Assembly: GCA_013122435.1 (NCBI GenBank)
Contig: WYDT01000044.1
Span: 1 to 59,534 of the forward strand
Reading direction: 5' to 3'
From: Chloroflexi bacterium AL-N1
GTDB taxonomy: Bacteria; Chloroflexota; Chloroflexia; Chloroflexales; Roseiflexaceae
Length of the DNA stretch: 59,534 nucleotides
Below are positions 16,687 to 25,538 of this stretch, piece after piece (within the stretch, counting starts at the first letter, position 1; each line of letters begins with the position of its first letter). The position numbers and the translations under genes are program-made. The notes under the pieces were generated by a model that worked only from the letters and a program-made list of their open reading frames with translations, did not search any database and was not told the DNA's origin.

Positions 16687-18930
16687 TTATCGCACAAGGA
16701 GTGGCAAATAAACCGTATTTTGGTCAATTGGTGGGAGATTACCAGGACTCGTTGGCGAAGGAGTGGGTGTTGGTGTAATCGATGTATCAATTGTAGGAGT
16801 GGGTGTGCCTGGGACCGCAGTGAATGTCGGTTCGCCTGGGACCGCAGTAGGAGTGGGTGTGCCTGGGGCTGGAGTCGTTGTTGATGTAGGTGTGCCTGGG
16901 GCCGCAGTAGGAGTGGGTGTGTCTGGGGCTGGAGTGTTTGTCGGTGTGGCTTCATTTTGCTGGACCACGCCAACGGCTTGTAGGGCATTCACAAGACCAG
17001 CCCCGCTTGACTGGCGTGAGCCATTTTCTAACGCATCTGCATGTTCTTTCATGATACTTGCAATGGTTTGTGGCGAAAGGGAGACAGCATCCTCCATCGC
17101 CTGCTCTTTCATGAGTGCGGCAATTGCAGCTGCATGAGGTGCGGCGGCCGATGTTCCCTCAAAACGATAGCCATTCCCGGTGTTTACAAAGAACGTGTTC
17201 TGTGTATTGTTTGATGCAACCAGATCAGGCTTTTGACGTGTTTCAGGTGTGGTCAATATGGCTGCAGGAGTTCGTCCCTCAACAGGTCCAAAATAAACCG
17301 TTGGATCGCCGTGCGAGGAGAAATCTTCGGGAGTTTCGCTGTCATTGTACGGCACTGCCCCCACACTCACCGCTGATTTGGCTCCCAGATGGCCGAAGAC
17401 CGTGGGTCCAAACGTATCGCCATCATGTGTCGCACTGTATTCAACTTCTTCTAATGCATACGACTGAAGCAGAATATACTTGAGGCGTGGTGTTCCACTA
17501 CCAGCAGCACGGCTGATGATTAGATAGACATCTTTCGGCTCTTTGGCATAGAACAGGCTTTCATAGGGAAACTGCGTACCACTTCGCCCAATATTCACAT
17601 TTCGGCTTTCTCTGAGGACATTATTATCCTGATCAACAATGGTAATATCCAGATCTGTTTCGACACCAAACCAGGGTTCTGCCCATTGAAAGACAAACTT
17701 TAACTGGCCGCTATTCCCCAGCTTGAAGTGTAATCGACTGTCAGTGCCGGGACCTGGGTCAAAATCGTGACAGTCTTGTCCCGGTTGTGTCGAACCTGAA
17801 TCACCAGTGACAGTGGGGCAGGGCATAGGGCGATAGGCGTCTGCTTCATACGAGCCGACCGGATTGCCTTGTTGATCTTCCAGATGGAGATTCCCGACAG
17901 CCGTAAAATAAGCTGCGCCATCGTCAACGACATTGCGAATAGCGACATCGACCGGTCCAGCCTGAAAGAATGGCTCAACATGATACACAATATCATCGAC
18001 AATGACATCAGCATTGGCACTCTGTTGCAGATTGCGAATATTGTCTGCAAATTCAAACACACCACCGTAGGCTGTGGCAAAGGCAAGTTCGGCACCAGGC
18101 GCAAGATCATGAACAATCTGCAGCATGGCGCGACCCTCATCCACGCTTCCGGCTGTTTCTCCTTCCGCAATCACATTCACTGGTGTTGTGCGGTTACAAG
18201 GATTCCCTGGACCGGGCAGATCGCCTGATTCAATGTCGTCATCAGCACTAATTAAATGCATACCACTTTCATCAAAGGTATCGGACAACACACCAACTGT
18301 TACTCCCGAGCCATCCACCTCAAAATTATTTCGTGCGGCGCTGGCACGGAGTTGTGTATCGCCTTCCGAGATAATACCAGGGACACAATAGGTCGATTGT
18401 GGTTGTGTGTTGGTTGTTGATGGAGCTCGATCAATGCTCCCCATAGATATTGGCTGTAGTACTTCCTGAATATTCTGCACGGCATTGACCGACGCAACAG
18501 AAAGCACATTTTGGGGATTTATATAAGCGGTAATGATGCCATATTCACGATCAACATGCGTGATACGTACACCAGATTGTGCAAGGGCATGCACGTTTGA
18601 ACGTGACAGATTATTAAGTCGAATATATGTCAGTATTTCGCCCTGAGCATTCTGAACGATGCTACCCGGACCTTCATCTGCCAGACCAACATATTCTATT
18701 TGCTGTTGGGTGCTCTGCAACTGAGGGCTCGATTGTGTGAGTTGTGCAAGATTGTAGGATAACTTCTCTCTAGGCGTACTGGTCGTCGTTTTGACGGAGA
18801 TCGTTTCTTCCGGTAACTCTGTGGCGTTTAAGGTCGAACTAGCCACAAGTAAAGTACCAAAACCAATACATACCAACATCCAGCGCATAGTACTGCGAAG
18901 TATTACATTGGTACGCTGTTGTTTCATCAT
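16687..18930 (-). CDS. Secreted subtilisin-like (S8) serine peptidase with C-terminal LP motif
   Basis: 747 residues. The signal peptide spans about 1-37 (MRWMLVCIGFGTLLVASSTLNA). A propeptide-like region of about 160 residues precedes the catalytic domain. The triad is Asp217 (GVLSDTFD), His274 (MLQIVHDLAPGA) and Ser594 (GTSAAAPHAAAIAAL). The long gap between Asp and His plus the DEGRAM motif marks a divergent S8 subfamily. After the catalytic domain comes a Pro/Thr-rich spacer of repeating PGTPTPT-like units. The last residues are VYLPLLVR, matching the end of the metallopeptidase at 40886-44098. A GGGGAGGG ribosome site precedes the ATG. Confidence 0.92.
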   Translation of the reverse strand: MMKQQRTNVILRSTMRWMLVCIGFGTLLVASSTLNATELPEETISVKTTTSTPREKLSYNLAQLTQSSPQLQSTQQQIEYVGLADEGPGSIVQNAQGEILTYIRLNNLSRSNVHALAQSGVRITHVDREYGIITAYINPQNVLSVASVNAVQNIQEVLQPISMGSIDRAPSTTNTQPQSTYCVPGIISEGDTQLRASAARNNFEVDGSGVTVGVLSDTFDESGMHLISADDDIESGDLPGPGNPCNRTTPVNVIAEGETAGSVDEGRAMLQIVHDLAPGAELAFATAYGGVFEFADNIRNLQQSANADVIVDDIVYHVEPFFQAGPVDVAIRNVVDDGAAYFTAVGNLHLEDQQGNPVGSYEADAYRPMPCPTVTGDSGSTQPGQDCHDFDPGPGTDSRLHFKLGNSGQLKFVFQWAEPWFGVETDLDITIVDQDNNVLRESRNVNIGRSGTQFPYESLFYAKEPKDVYLIISRAAGSGTPRLKYILLQSYALEEVEYSATHDGDTFGPTVFGHLGAKSAVSVGAVPYNDSETPEDFSSHGDPTVYFGPVEGRTPAAILTTPETRQKPDLVASNNTQNTFFVNTGNGYRFEGTSAAAPHAAAIAALMKEQAMEDAVSLSPQTIASIMKEHADALENGSRQSSGAGLVNALQAVGVVQQNEATPTNTPAPDTPTPTAAPGTPTSTTTPAPGTPTPTAVPGEPTFTAVPGTPTPTIDTSITPTPTPSPTSPGNLPPIDQNTVYLPLLVR

Positions 18931-18963
18931 ATGACCCTCCCCGACAAATGCGGGAAACTCCAG

Positions 18964-19236
18964 TTATGTTAGTTGTAGAAGTATGCGTATTGGTTGATCT
19001 GACATTCCAGGTCGTTGCATCTGGTACGCTACTTTGAGTATCCCTATCAATGATCGTATAGGTTCAGGATCTATAACTACATGACGTGTATAGCAGACTG
19101 AGGTAACACGACAATTGATAGTAGTATCCCTATCTGATTTCTGAACAACAAATATCACAGCGTGTTTCAGAATAACATATTCTGAGAACCAGTGTGATTG
19201 TGCCTGCTGCCCTATGACCTTCTTCCACGATCCCAT
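18964..19236 (-). CDS. Hypothetical 90-residue protein upstream of the S8 peptidase
   Basis: The ATG at 19236 has GAGGAG at good spacing, and the stop lies 33 bases before the peptidase start on the same strand. The product is a mixed soluble sequence (WFSEYVILKHAVIFVVQKSD) with two cysteines and no recognised domain. The spacing suggests a leader gene of the same transcript. It could equally be a chance frame. Confidence 0.4.
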   Translation of the reverse strand: MGSWKKVIGQQAQSHWFSEYVILKHAVIFVVQKSDRDTTINCRVTSVCYTRHVVIDPEPIRSLIGILKVAYQMQRPGMSDQPIRILLQLT

Positions 19237-19726
19237 TGGATGGCTCCTCAGCTATAGTGCTGAAAGACAATCAAAAGCGCAATGACCATATCCAAACCAC
19301 TAATCAATAGACAGTACTTTTGTTGTACCAGATATGTCAATCCAATATTGGTAAGCCTTTAAGAGCTTTGTAATAGTCTCAAATAGCTATGAGCATAAAA
19401 TTATGATCAGATAAAAATAGTACTTTTGTATACGTTTGTTACTGTAACTATTTTATTACATTGTACAACCAATATAACAAAGATCTACTCATCATAGCTC
19501 ACAAATTTTTAATCTTTATTTATCGATGACCACGCATCCACTCTACAATGCTCCCCGTATCTACCTGCGCGTAGGTAGTTTTTGTGTATGTCGCGACAGC
19601 AATAAACACCTGGAATTGTGTTCACAAAGGGATAATGTACGCTATCAGCCTGTTAAAGTGGTTCGTTTAATGATGAAAGAAAAGCTTTGCGGCTAATAAC
19701 TTTATAGCCAAGCAGAAGGGTCAAAC
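19237..19726. other. AT-rich intergenic region with a short hairpin
   Basis: No gene is supported. At 19561-19583 a 6-bp stem (CTACCT/AGGTAG) is followed by five Ts on the plus strand, which resembles a weak intrinsic terminator without an obvious gene before it; a small RNA ending here is possible. The region must also hold the divergent promoters for the genes on either side. Confidence 0.35.
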
Positions 19727-21115
19727 ATGATTTGGAAATTAGTATCACGTGTGTTACTTATATGTATTCTGGCCATAGCAAGTCTTACGTCAGTTGCAGC
19801 ACAGACCGTATCTGACGAGGAACCATCTGCCCGTGTCATCATTGCACATCTGGCCCCCTTTGCGGATACAGTAGAGGGTACATCGGTGAGTGTATTGGTG
19901 AACGGGGAGCCCGCGTTAGAAGAGTTTGTCTTCGGCGATGCGACTGATTATCTGGAACTGCCTGCAGGTGAGTATCGGGTGGATGTAGTTCCCACTGGTG
20001 CAACAGAATCGGCTATTTCCGGCGCATTGACATTGGTAGCAGGGCAGGACTACACGGTAGCAGCCATTGGTGATGGCTCAAACCAGCCCTTGGAGTTGCT
20101 CGCTTTAGAGGATGACAACAGCGCACCTGAGGAGCATCGTGCGAAGTTGCGTATTGTGCACACGGCACCGTTTGCTGCCGAATTGTCTGACACGGCGGTG
20201 GATATCCGCAAAGAGAATGGACGTTTGTTTAAAGGCTTGGCTGGGGTCGAGTACAAGCAAGCCAGCCCGTATTTAGATATCCGCGCTCGCACCTTCGACT
20301 TGAAGATTACAGCCCCTGGTGGTGATCCAACCTTGATTGATGTACCGCCTGTGACGTTTGAGAGTGGCGATATCGTGACGGTGTTTGCGATTGGTGATGG
20401 CGTGAACCAGCCAACGAGTGTGTTGTCGGTTGTGGGGACCCCACGCGATGGTGACGGTGAAGAGCCTGCTCGTGTGACCATCGCTCATCTGGCTCCCTTT
20501 GCGGACACGGTAGAGGATACATCGGTGAGTGTATTGGTGAACGGGGAGCCTGCCCTAGAGAATTTTGTCTTTGGTGATACAACCGACTTTATCGAATTGC
20601 CTGCGGACGAATATCAGGTGGATGTAATTCCCACTGGTGCAACAGAATCGGCTATTTCCGGCGCATTGACATTGGCAGCAGGGCAGGACTACACGGTAGC
20701 AGCCATTGGTGATGGTGCAAACCAACCCCTTGAGTTGCTAGCGCTTGAGGATGATAACAGCACCGCTGGTCCTGGCAACGCCAAGATACGAGTTGTTCAT
20801 GCAGCACCGTTTGCGGCTGATCTGGCAGACACCGAGGTCGATCTCCGCACTGAGCGTGGGGATGTTGTTGGTGAATTGACCAACGTGCCGTATAAAGTTG
20901 CAAGCTCCTATCTGGAAGTGCCAGTTGGTCTCTATGACCTTAAAATCACCACTCCTGGTGGCGAACAGACCTTGATCGACATTCCACCGTTTATCGTGTT
21001 TAACAATACCGTCGTCACTGTCTTTGCTATCGGTGATGGTGCGAATCAACCAACTGGTGTAACAGCTATCACTGGGGGAACACCCTTCTTGGTCTTCCCC
21101 GCTAACGCACACTAG
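19727..21115 (+). CDS. Secreted protein with duplicated DUF4397 units
   Basis: 462 residues. The signal peptide is at 1-25 (LVSRVLLICILAIASLTSVAA). The rest is two tandem units of 213 residues, each holding two DUF4397-type beta domains with the pattern RV(T/I)IAHLAPFADTVE, YTVAAIGDG and NQPLELLALEDDN. DUF4397 domains are found in surface or secreted bacterial proteins of unknown ligand. AGAAGGG precedes the ATG, and a strong hairpin terminator follows the stop. The two units are nearly identical at DNA level in parts, so the duplication is recent or maintained by gene conversion. Confidence 0.85.
   Translation: MIWKLVSRVLLICILAIASLTSVAAQTVSDEEPSARVIIAHLAPFADTVEGTSVSVLVNGEPALEEFVFGDATDYLELPAGEYRVDVVPTGATESAISGALTLVAGQDYTVAAIGDGSNQPLELLALEDDNSAPEEHRAKLRIVHTAPFAAELSDTAVDIRKENGRLFKGLAGVEYKQASPYLDIRARTFDLKITAPGGDPTLIDVPPVTFESGDIVTVFAIGDGVNQPTSVLSVVGTPRDGDGEEPARVTIAHLAPFADTVEDTSVSVLVNGEPALENFVFGDTTDFIELPADEYQVDVIPTGATESAISGALTLAAGQDYTVAAIGDGANQPLELLALEDDNSTAGPGNAKIRVVHAAPFAADLADTEVDLRTERGDVVGELTNVPYKVASSYLEVPVGLYDLKITTPGGEQTLIDIPPFIVFNNTVVTVFAIGDGANQPTGVTAITGGTPFLVFPANAH
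19830..21095 (+). repeat. Two-copy in-frame tandem duplication, 639-bp period
   Basis: Corresponding points such as ACATCGGTGAGTG recur exactly 639 bases apart (19880 and 20519). The blocks at 19983-20079 and 20622-20718 differ at only about two positions, whereas the second half of each unit has diverged much more. Confidence 0.85.
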
Positions 21116-21142
21116 TTTCTTCAAAAATAGAGTTCATCTCAG

Positions 21143-21175
21143 ATACAAGGCACCCATCCGAAAGGTGCCTTGTGT
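21143..21175 (+). terminator. Hairpin terminator of the DUF4397 gene
   Basis: A stem of at least ten pairs (ACAAGGCACC with GGTGCCTTGT) has a loop of nine bases, 28 bases after the stop. Only a short interrupted T-run follows. Confidence 0.65.
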
Positions 21176-21373
21176 CGTGTTATTTTCGCAAACCCCTTGA
21201 AATAGTCACTCCCCATTTCATTATTACTTCTTCATTTGGTTAGAAACTGTTTATCTCTAGCTAATTATATGGTTAGGAACCACTTGTACGCTGAACAACG
21301 TATCTGCTACTTTTACATGCCATACTTAATGTGTGTGATGTCGATTTAATAGACATAATAGGAGTGCAAAATC

Positions 21374-22030
21374 ATGAATACTCGTTTTTTGGTGTTAACA
21401 GGTGGATTTATTGGATTAGTCATAGCCGGAGTTGTGGGTTGGTGGCTTGTCTCACCTTTGTTTATCAATCAGACTGTCGATGAGGCTTTTCCTGTCAGCG
21501 AACAGGCTGCACCAATTGCTGATGAGACGGCCACTGAACAGCCGACCATGACTATCCCGGATGAAGAAGAACTTGCACAGTTGCCTGCCCTCACCCGTGA
21601 GGCGCTGGAAGCTACTGCCATGGTGGAGGCAATAGATATGCCCGATACAGAGATGGATGATCCAATGCCCGAAGAAGTTGCGGCTGGTCCTGAGGCAGTA
21701 GTGAACGGTCAGTTTGCCAAAATCAATGATTCGTACGATGCCAGTGGAACAGCAACGATCTACCAACTACCCGAAGGCAATCACATTTTACGTCTTGAGG
21801 ATTTTAACGTTACTAATGGTCCAGCATTACGTGTGTTGCTGGCAACGAATACGAATCCTGCCACGAGCGAAGAACTTGGTGACTACCTTGATCTGGGGGC
21901 ACTAAAGGGCAATGTGGGCAATCAAAACTATGACATCCCCGGTGATGTGGATATTTCCCAATATCAAAGTGTGGTGATCTACTGCGAACCATTTCATGTC
22001 GTCTTTTCGTATGCATCTCTTGATATATGA
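21374..22030 (+). CDS. Membrane-anchored DM13-domain protein
   Basis: 218 residues. One N-terminal membrane anchor is at about 4-27 (LVLTGGFIGLVIAGVVGWWLV), then an acidic linker of about 85 residues. A C-terminal DM13 domain follows (FAKINDSYDASGTATIYQLPEG, then LRLEDFNVTNGPALRVLLAT and VVIYCEPFHVVFSYASL), with the single conserved Cys near the end. DM13 domains are proposed to act in extracytoplasmic redox or ligand binding; the exact role is unknown. AGGAG lies ten bases upstream of the ATG. Confidence 0.85.
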   Translation: MNTRFLVLTGGFIGLVIAGVVGWWLVSPLFINQTVDEAFPVSEQAAPIADETATEQPTMTIPDEEELAQLPALTREALEATAMVEAIDMPDTEMDDPMPEEVAAGPEAVVNGQFAKINDSYDASGTATIYQLPEGNHILRLEDFNVTNGPALRVLLATNTNPATSEELGDYLDLGALKGNVGNQNYDIPGDVDISQYQSVVIYCEPFHVVFSYASLDI

Positions 22031-22247
22031 GACACGAGACATATGATCATCGGCTGTTTTTCGTATACAATAAGAATACGTCTTGATCTTACATACGAAA
22101 TGCACATGAGTAACTCATACCATCAACGAGAACCTGTGCTGAGGCACTTGTGTCCTATGGCAAATCAGGATGATGAATAATGATGTTTGCACACAGCAGA
22201 TCCGTTGGGCTGTCGCTGCAATGATGTAATGTGTGGAGGATGTACTC

Positions 22248-23231
22248 ATGCTTCTTGCCGGTGATATTGGTGGAACCAAAACCAATCTGGCTATCTTTTC
22301 ATCACAGGCCGGGTTACGTGCACCGCTTGCAGAGGCAACCTTTCCCAGTGGGAAATATCGCTGCCTGGAAGATATTGTGCAGGAATTTATTAAGCAGGTC
22401 AGCATGCCCGTGAATCAGGCCAGTTTTGGCGTTGCAGGGCCAGTCGATGATGGGCAGGCTGCCATTACCAATCTACCGTGGATTATTGAGGAACAAAACA
22501 TACGGCAAACGTTACACCTTTCATCGGTGCATCTCATTAATGATCTGGAAGCCATTGCCTATGCCGTTCCTATTTTAGAACCAGCCGATGTACATACCAT
22601 CAACGCAGGTGAAACGTCACCAGGTGGTGGTATTGCTATCATTGCACCAGGAACAGGTCTCGGTGAGGCGTATCTCACCTGGGATGGGACACGCTATCGG
22701 GCGTACCCATCAGAAGGAGGCCATGCGAGCTTTGCGCCAAGCAATGATGATGAGATGGGATTGTTGCAGTATCTACGGGGGCACTTTGGTCACGTCAGTT
22801 TTGAGCGTGTTTGTTCGGGAAGTGGTCTGCCCAATATTTATGCATATCTTCGTGATAGCCAATATGCCGTGGAAACACCAACAATCGCAGCACAACTAGC
22901 CGCAGCAGATGATCCTACGCCTGTGATTGTTCAGGCTGCACTCGATCCTGATACACCCTGTTCACTCTGTCAGGCGACCCTCAATATGTTCTTATCCATC
23001 TTAGGCACCGAAGCAAGTAATCTGGCACTAAAAATCCTGGCAACAGGTGGGATTTACCTTGGTGGTGGTATCCCGCCCCGTATTCTCAATACACTTGAGA
23101 ATGGTCGTTTTCTCACGGCATTCCGTAATAAGGGCCGTTTTTCAGATTTAATGTCGCGTATACCTGTGCGGGTTATTTTGAATCCGAAAACAGCATTACT
23201 AGGTGCAGCACGTTATGGACTTGAGCGCTAG
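22248..23231 (+). CDS. glk: Glucokinase
   Basis: 327 residues. Phosphorylates glucose to glucose-6-phosphate with ATP. The phosphate-binding start LLAGDIGGTKTNLAIF, the substrate-region motifs FGVAGPV and LINDLEAIAY, the PGTGLGEA loop, EGGHASFAP and CSGSGLPNIY match the hexokinase-fold Glk family (not ROK; no zinc motif). The ATG at 22248 is chosen because GGAGGA lies just upstream; the GTG at 22233 overlaps that site. It heads a cluster of sugar-phosphate enzymes on the same strand. Confidence 0.93.
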   Translation: MLLAGDIGGTKTNLAIFSSQAGLRAPLAEATFPSGKYRCLEDIVQEFIKQVSMPVNQASFGVAGPVDDGQAAITNLPWIIEEQNIRQTLHLSSVHLINDLEAIAYAVPILEPADVHTINAGETSPGGGIAIIAPGTGLGEAYLTWDGTRYRAYPSEGGHASFAPSNDDEMGLLQYLRGHFGHVSFERVCSGSGLPNIYAYLRDSQYAVETPTIAAQLAAADDPTPVIVQAALDPDTPCSLCQATLNMFLSILGTEASNLALKILATGGIYLGGGIPPRILNTLENGRFLTAFRNKGRFSDLMSRIPVRVILNPKTALLGAARYGLER

Positions 23232-23366
23232 GGATGCCATCAGTATGCTTACATGTAAGGGTCGGTGGCTGGGTTTGGTTATATAGCGTACATCACGGTT
23301 TATGACGCATTCTCCCTATTATGATAGATGTGATACTCACTCACTATGAATGGAGGAACAGTTTTT

Positions 23367-25430
23367 ATGGCACATCAGCCAACGACTGACCAACTTGCAA
23401 TTAATACCATTCGCACCCTTTCAATGGACGCAGTCCAGGCAGCGAACTCAGGTCATCCCGGTACTGCTATGGCACTCGCACCAGTTGTTTATTTACTCTG
23501 GCAGCGTTTTCTCCGCTTCGATCCCAATGATCCGATCTGGCCGAACCGTGACCGATTTGTGTTGTCGATTGGCCATGCGTCGATGCTGCTCTATTCTATG
23601 TTGCATCTCACTGGTGTGAAAGCTGTCAATGCGAAATATGAACAATTGGGGGAGCTTTCAGTCACACTGGATGATATCAAGTGTTTTCGGCAACTCGATA
23701 GTAAATGTCCCGGTCACCCAGAGTATCGTTGGACTTCCGGTGTCGAGACAACCACAGGACCGTTGGGGCAGGGCGTGGCAACCAGTGTTGGCATGGCTAT
23801 GGCCGGGAGCTGGATGGCAGAACACTTTAATCGACCGGGCTTTGGTATGTTTGGCTACAATGTGTATGCGCTTGCAGGTGATGGTTGTATGATGGAGGGT
23901 GTTTCCAACGAAGCCGCTTCATTGGCCGGTCACTTAAAGCTTTCCAACCTCTGCTGGATCTACGATAACAACAAAATCACCATTGAAGGTCATACCGATT
24001 GGGCGTTTAGTGATGATGTAGCCACGCGCTTTATCAGTTATGGTTGGAATGTAACTCGTGTCGGCGATGCCAACGATCTGGATATGTTGACACGGGCCTT
24101 CAACACTTTCCACAGCACACACGATCGCCCCACGCTGATCATTGTCGATAGCCACATTGCGTATGGTGCTCCCAACAAGCAGGACACCCACGCTGCCCAT
24201 GGTGAGCCACTTGGCGAAGAGGAAATTCGCTTGACGAAACGCAATTACGGCTGGCCCGAAGATGCCAAATTCCTGGTTCCTGATGAGGTGCGAACCCACT
24301 TCGAGGAAGGAATTGGCGTTCGTAGCGCGACATTACGTCGTGAGTGGTTTGAACGGTTTGAAGCTTACGAACAAGAATATCCAGACCTTGCCGACCAACT
24401 TTACCAAATGCAGCATCGTGATCTTCCTGATGGGTGGGACAAGGATATGCCGACGTTTGCACCAGATGCAAAAGGTCTGGCCGGACGTGAAGCATCTGGC
24501 AAGGTCTTGAACACGCTGGCCCAAAACGTTCCCTGGCTGATCGGTGGTTCTGCCGATCTGTCTCCTTCCACCAAGACCCGCCTCATATTCGAAGGTGCTG
24601 GCGATTTCAGTGGTAGTAACCACGCCGGTCGCAACCTGCACTTTGGTGTACGCGAACATGCGATGGGCGCCATTCTCAATGGTATGTCGCTGTCAAAAGT
24701 ACGTCCCTATGGCTCAGGGTTCCTGATCTTTAGCGACTACGGACGACCAGCGATTCGTCTTAGCGCACTCATGGAAATCCCGGTCATTCATATCTTTACC
24801 CACGACTCTATTGGTGTCGGCGAAGATGGGCCGACTCATCAACCGATTGAGCAACTTGCATCGCTGCGATCCATTCCTGGCCTGATCACATTACGCCCAG
24901 CCGACGCCAATGAAGTGATCGAAGCATGGCGTGTCATTATGCAACTGCGCCACGAGCCAGTTGCGCTGGTGCTGACCCGGCAGGCTCTGCCAACAGTGGA
25001 CCGCTCAGTGTACGGCTCGGCTGAGGGCGTCGCAAAAGGTGCTTACGTATTAGCCGATGTGGATGGTGGTAAGCCAGAGGTCTTGTTGTTGGCAAGTGGG
25101 AGTGAAGTGGCACTCTGTGTCAATGCGTATGAACAACTCAAGGCGGAAGGTGTCAAAGCTCGGGTGGTAAGCATGCCCTCGTGGGAATTGTTCGAGCAAC
25201 AAGCTGCAGACTACCGTGAGAGTGTCATTCCATCGTCAGTCACAGCGCGGGTCGCAGTTGAACAGGCCGCCACTTTTGGTTGGGCCAAATATGCAGGTAT
25301 AACTGGCGAGATTATTGGCATGAACACCTTTGGTGCCTCAGCACCACTCAAAGAGTTACAACGCAAATTTGGTTTCACGCCTGATCGTATTGTCGCTGCT
25401 GCAAAAGAGCAATTGGCCGCACAAAAATAA
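23367..25430 (+). CDS. tkt: Transketolase
   Basis: 687 residues. A thiamine-diphosphate enzyme of the pentose phosphate pathway that moves two-carbon units. It begins TTDQLAINTIRTLSMDAV. The ThDP motif is LAGDGCMMEGVSNEAASLAG. NNKITIEG binds the cofactor phosphate, and the pyrimidine domain carries LHFGVREHAMGAILNG. THQPIEQLASLR and the C-terminal domain are also intact. The start at 23367 is fixed by GGAGGA nine bases upstream; a start at 23346 would lie before that site. It is followed 108 bases later by the transaldolase fusion. Confidence 0.96.
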   Translation: MAHQPTTDQLAINTIRTLSMDAVQAANSGHPGTAMALAPVVYLLWQRFLRFDPNDPIWPNRDRFVLSIGHASMLLYSMLHLTGVKAVNAKYEQLGELSVTLDDIKCFRQLDSKCPGHPEYRWTSGVETTTGPLGQGVATSVGMAMAGSWMAEHFNRPGFGMFGYNVYALAGDGCMMEGVSNEAASLAGHLKLSNLCWIYDNNKITIEGHTDWAFSDDVATRFISYGWNVTRVGDANDLDMLTRAFNTFHSTHDRPTLIIVDSHIAYGAPNKQDTHAAHGEPLGEEEIRLTKRNYGWPEDAKFLVPDEVRTHFEEGIGVRSATLRREWFERFEAYEQEYPDLADQLYQMQHRDLPDGWDKDMPTFAPDAKGLAGREASGKVLNTLAQNVPWLIGGSADLSPSTKTRLIFEGAGDFSGSNHAGRNLHFGVREHAMGAILNGMSLSKVRPYGSGFLIFSDYGRPAIRLSALMEIPVIHIFTHDSIGVGEDGPTHQPIEQLASLRSIPGLITLRPADANEVIEAWRVIMQLRHEPVALVLTRQALPTVDRSVYGSAEGVAKGAYVLADVDGGKPEVLLLASGSEVALCVNAYEQLKAEGVKARVVSMPSWELFEQQAADYRESVIPSSVTARVAVEQAATFGWAKYAGITGEIIGMNTFGASAPLKELQRKFGFTPDRIVAAAKEQLAAQK

Positions 25431-25538
25431 CGAGTGGTTTGCCTGACCGTAGATTTGGTGGATATGTAGTTACCTTATAAAAAAGATGATGTATTGTGAT
25501 AGTGAATACGAAGTGTAATGTGTTTTCAGGAGAAATCG

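Noticed and set aside
16763..17137. Plus-strand frame of 124 codons opposite the S8 peptidase
   Set aside because: Its Gly/Val repeats are the antisense of the Pro/Thr spacer in the peptidase, which has catalytic motifs and a signal peptide.
19561..19583. Confident terminator of a plus-strand gene
   Set aside because: The stem is only six pairs and no gene precedes it on the plus strand, so it is described only as part of the spacer.
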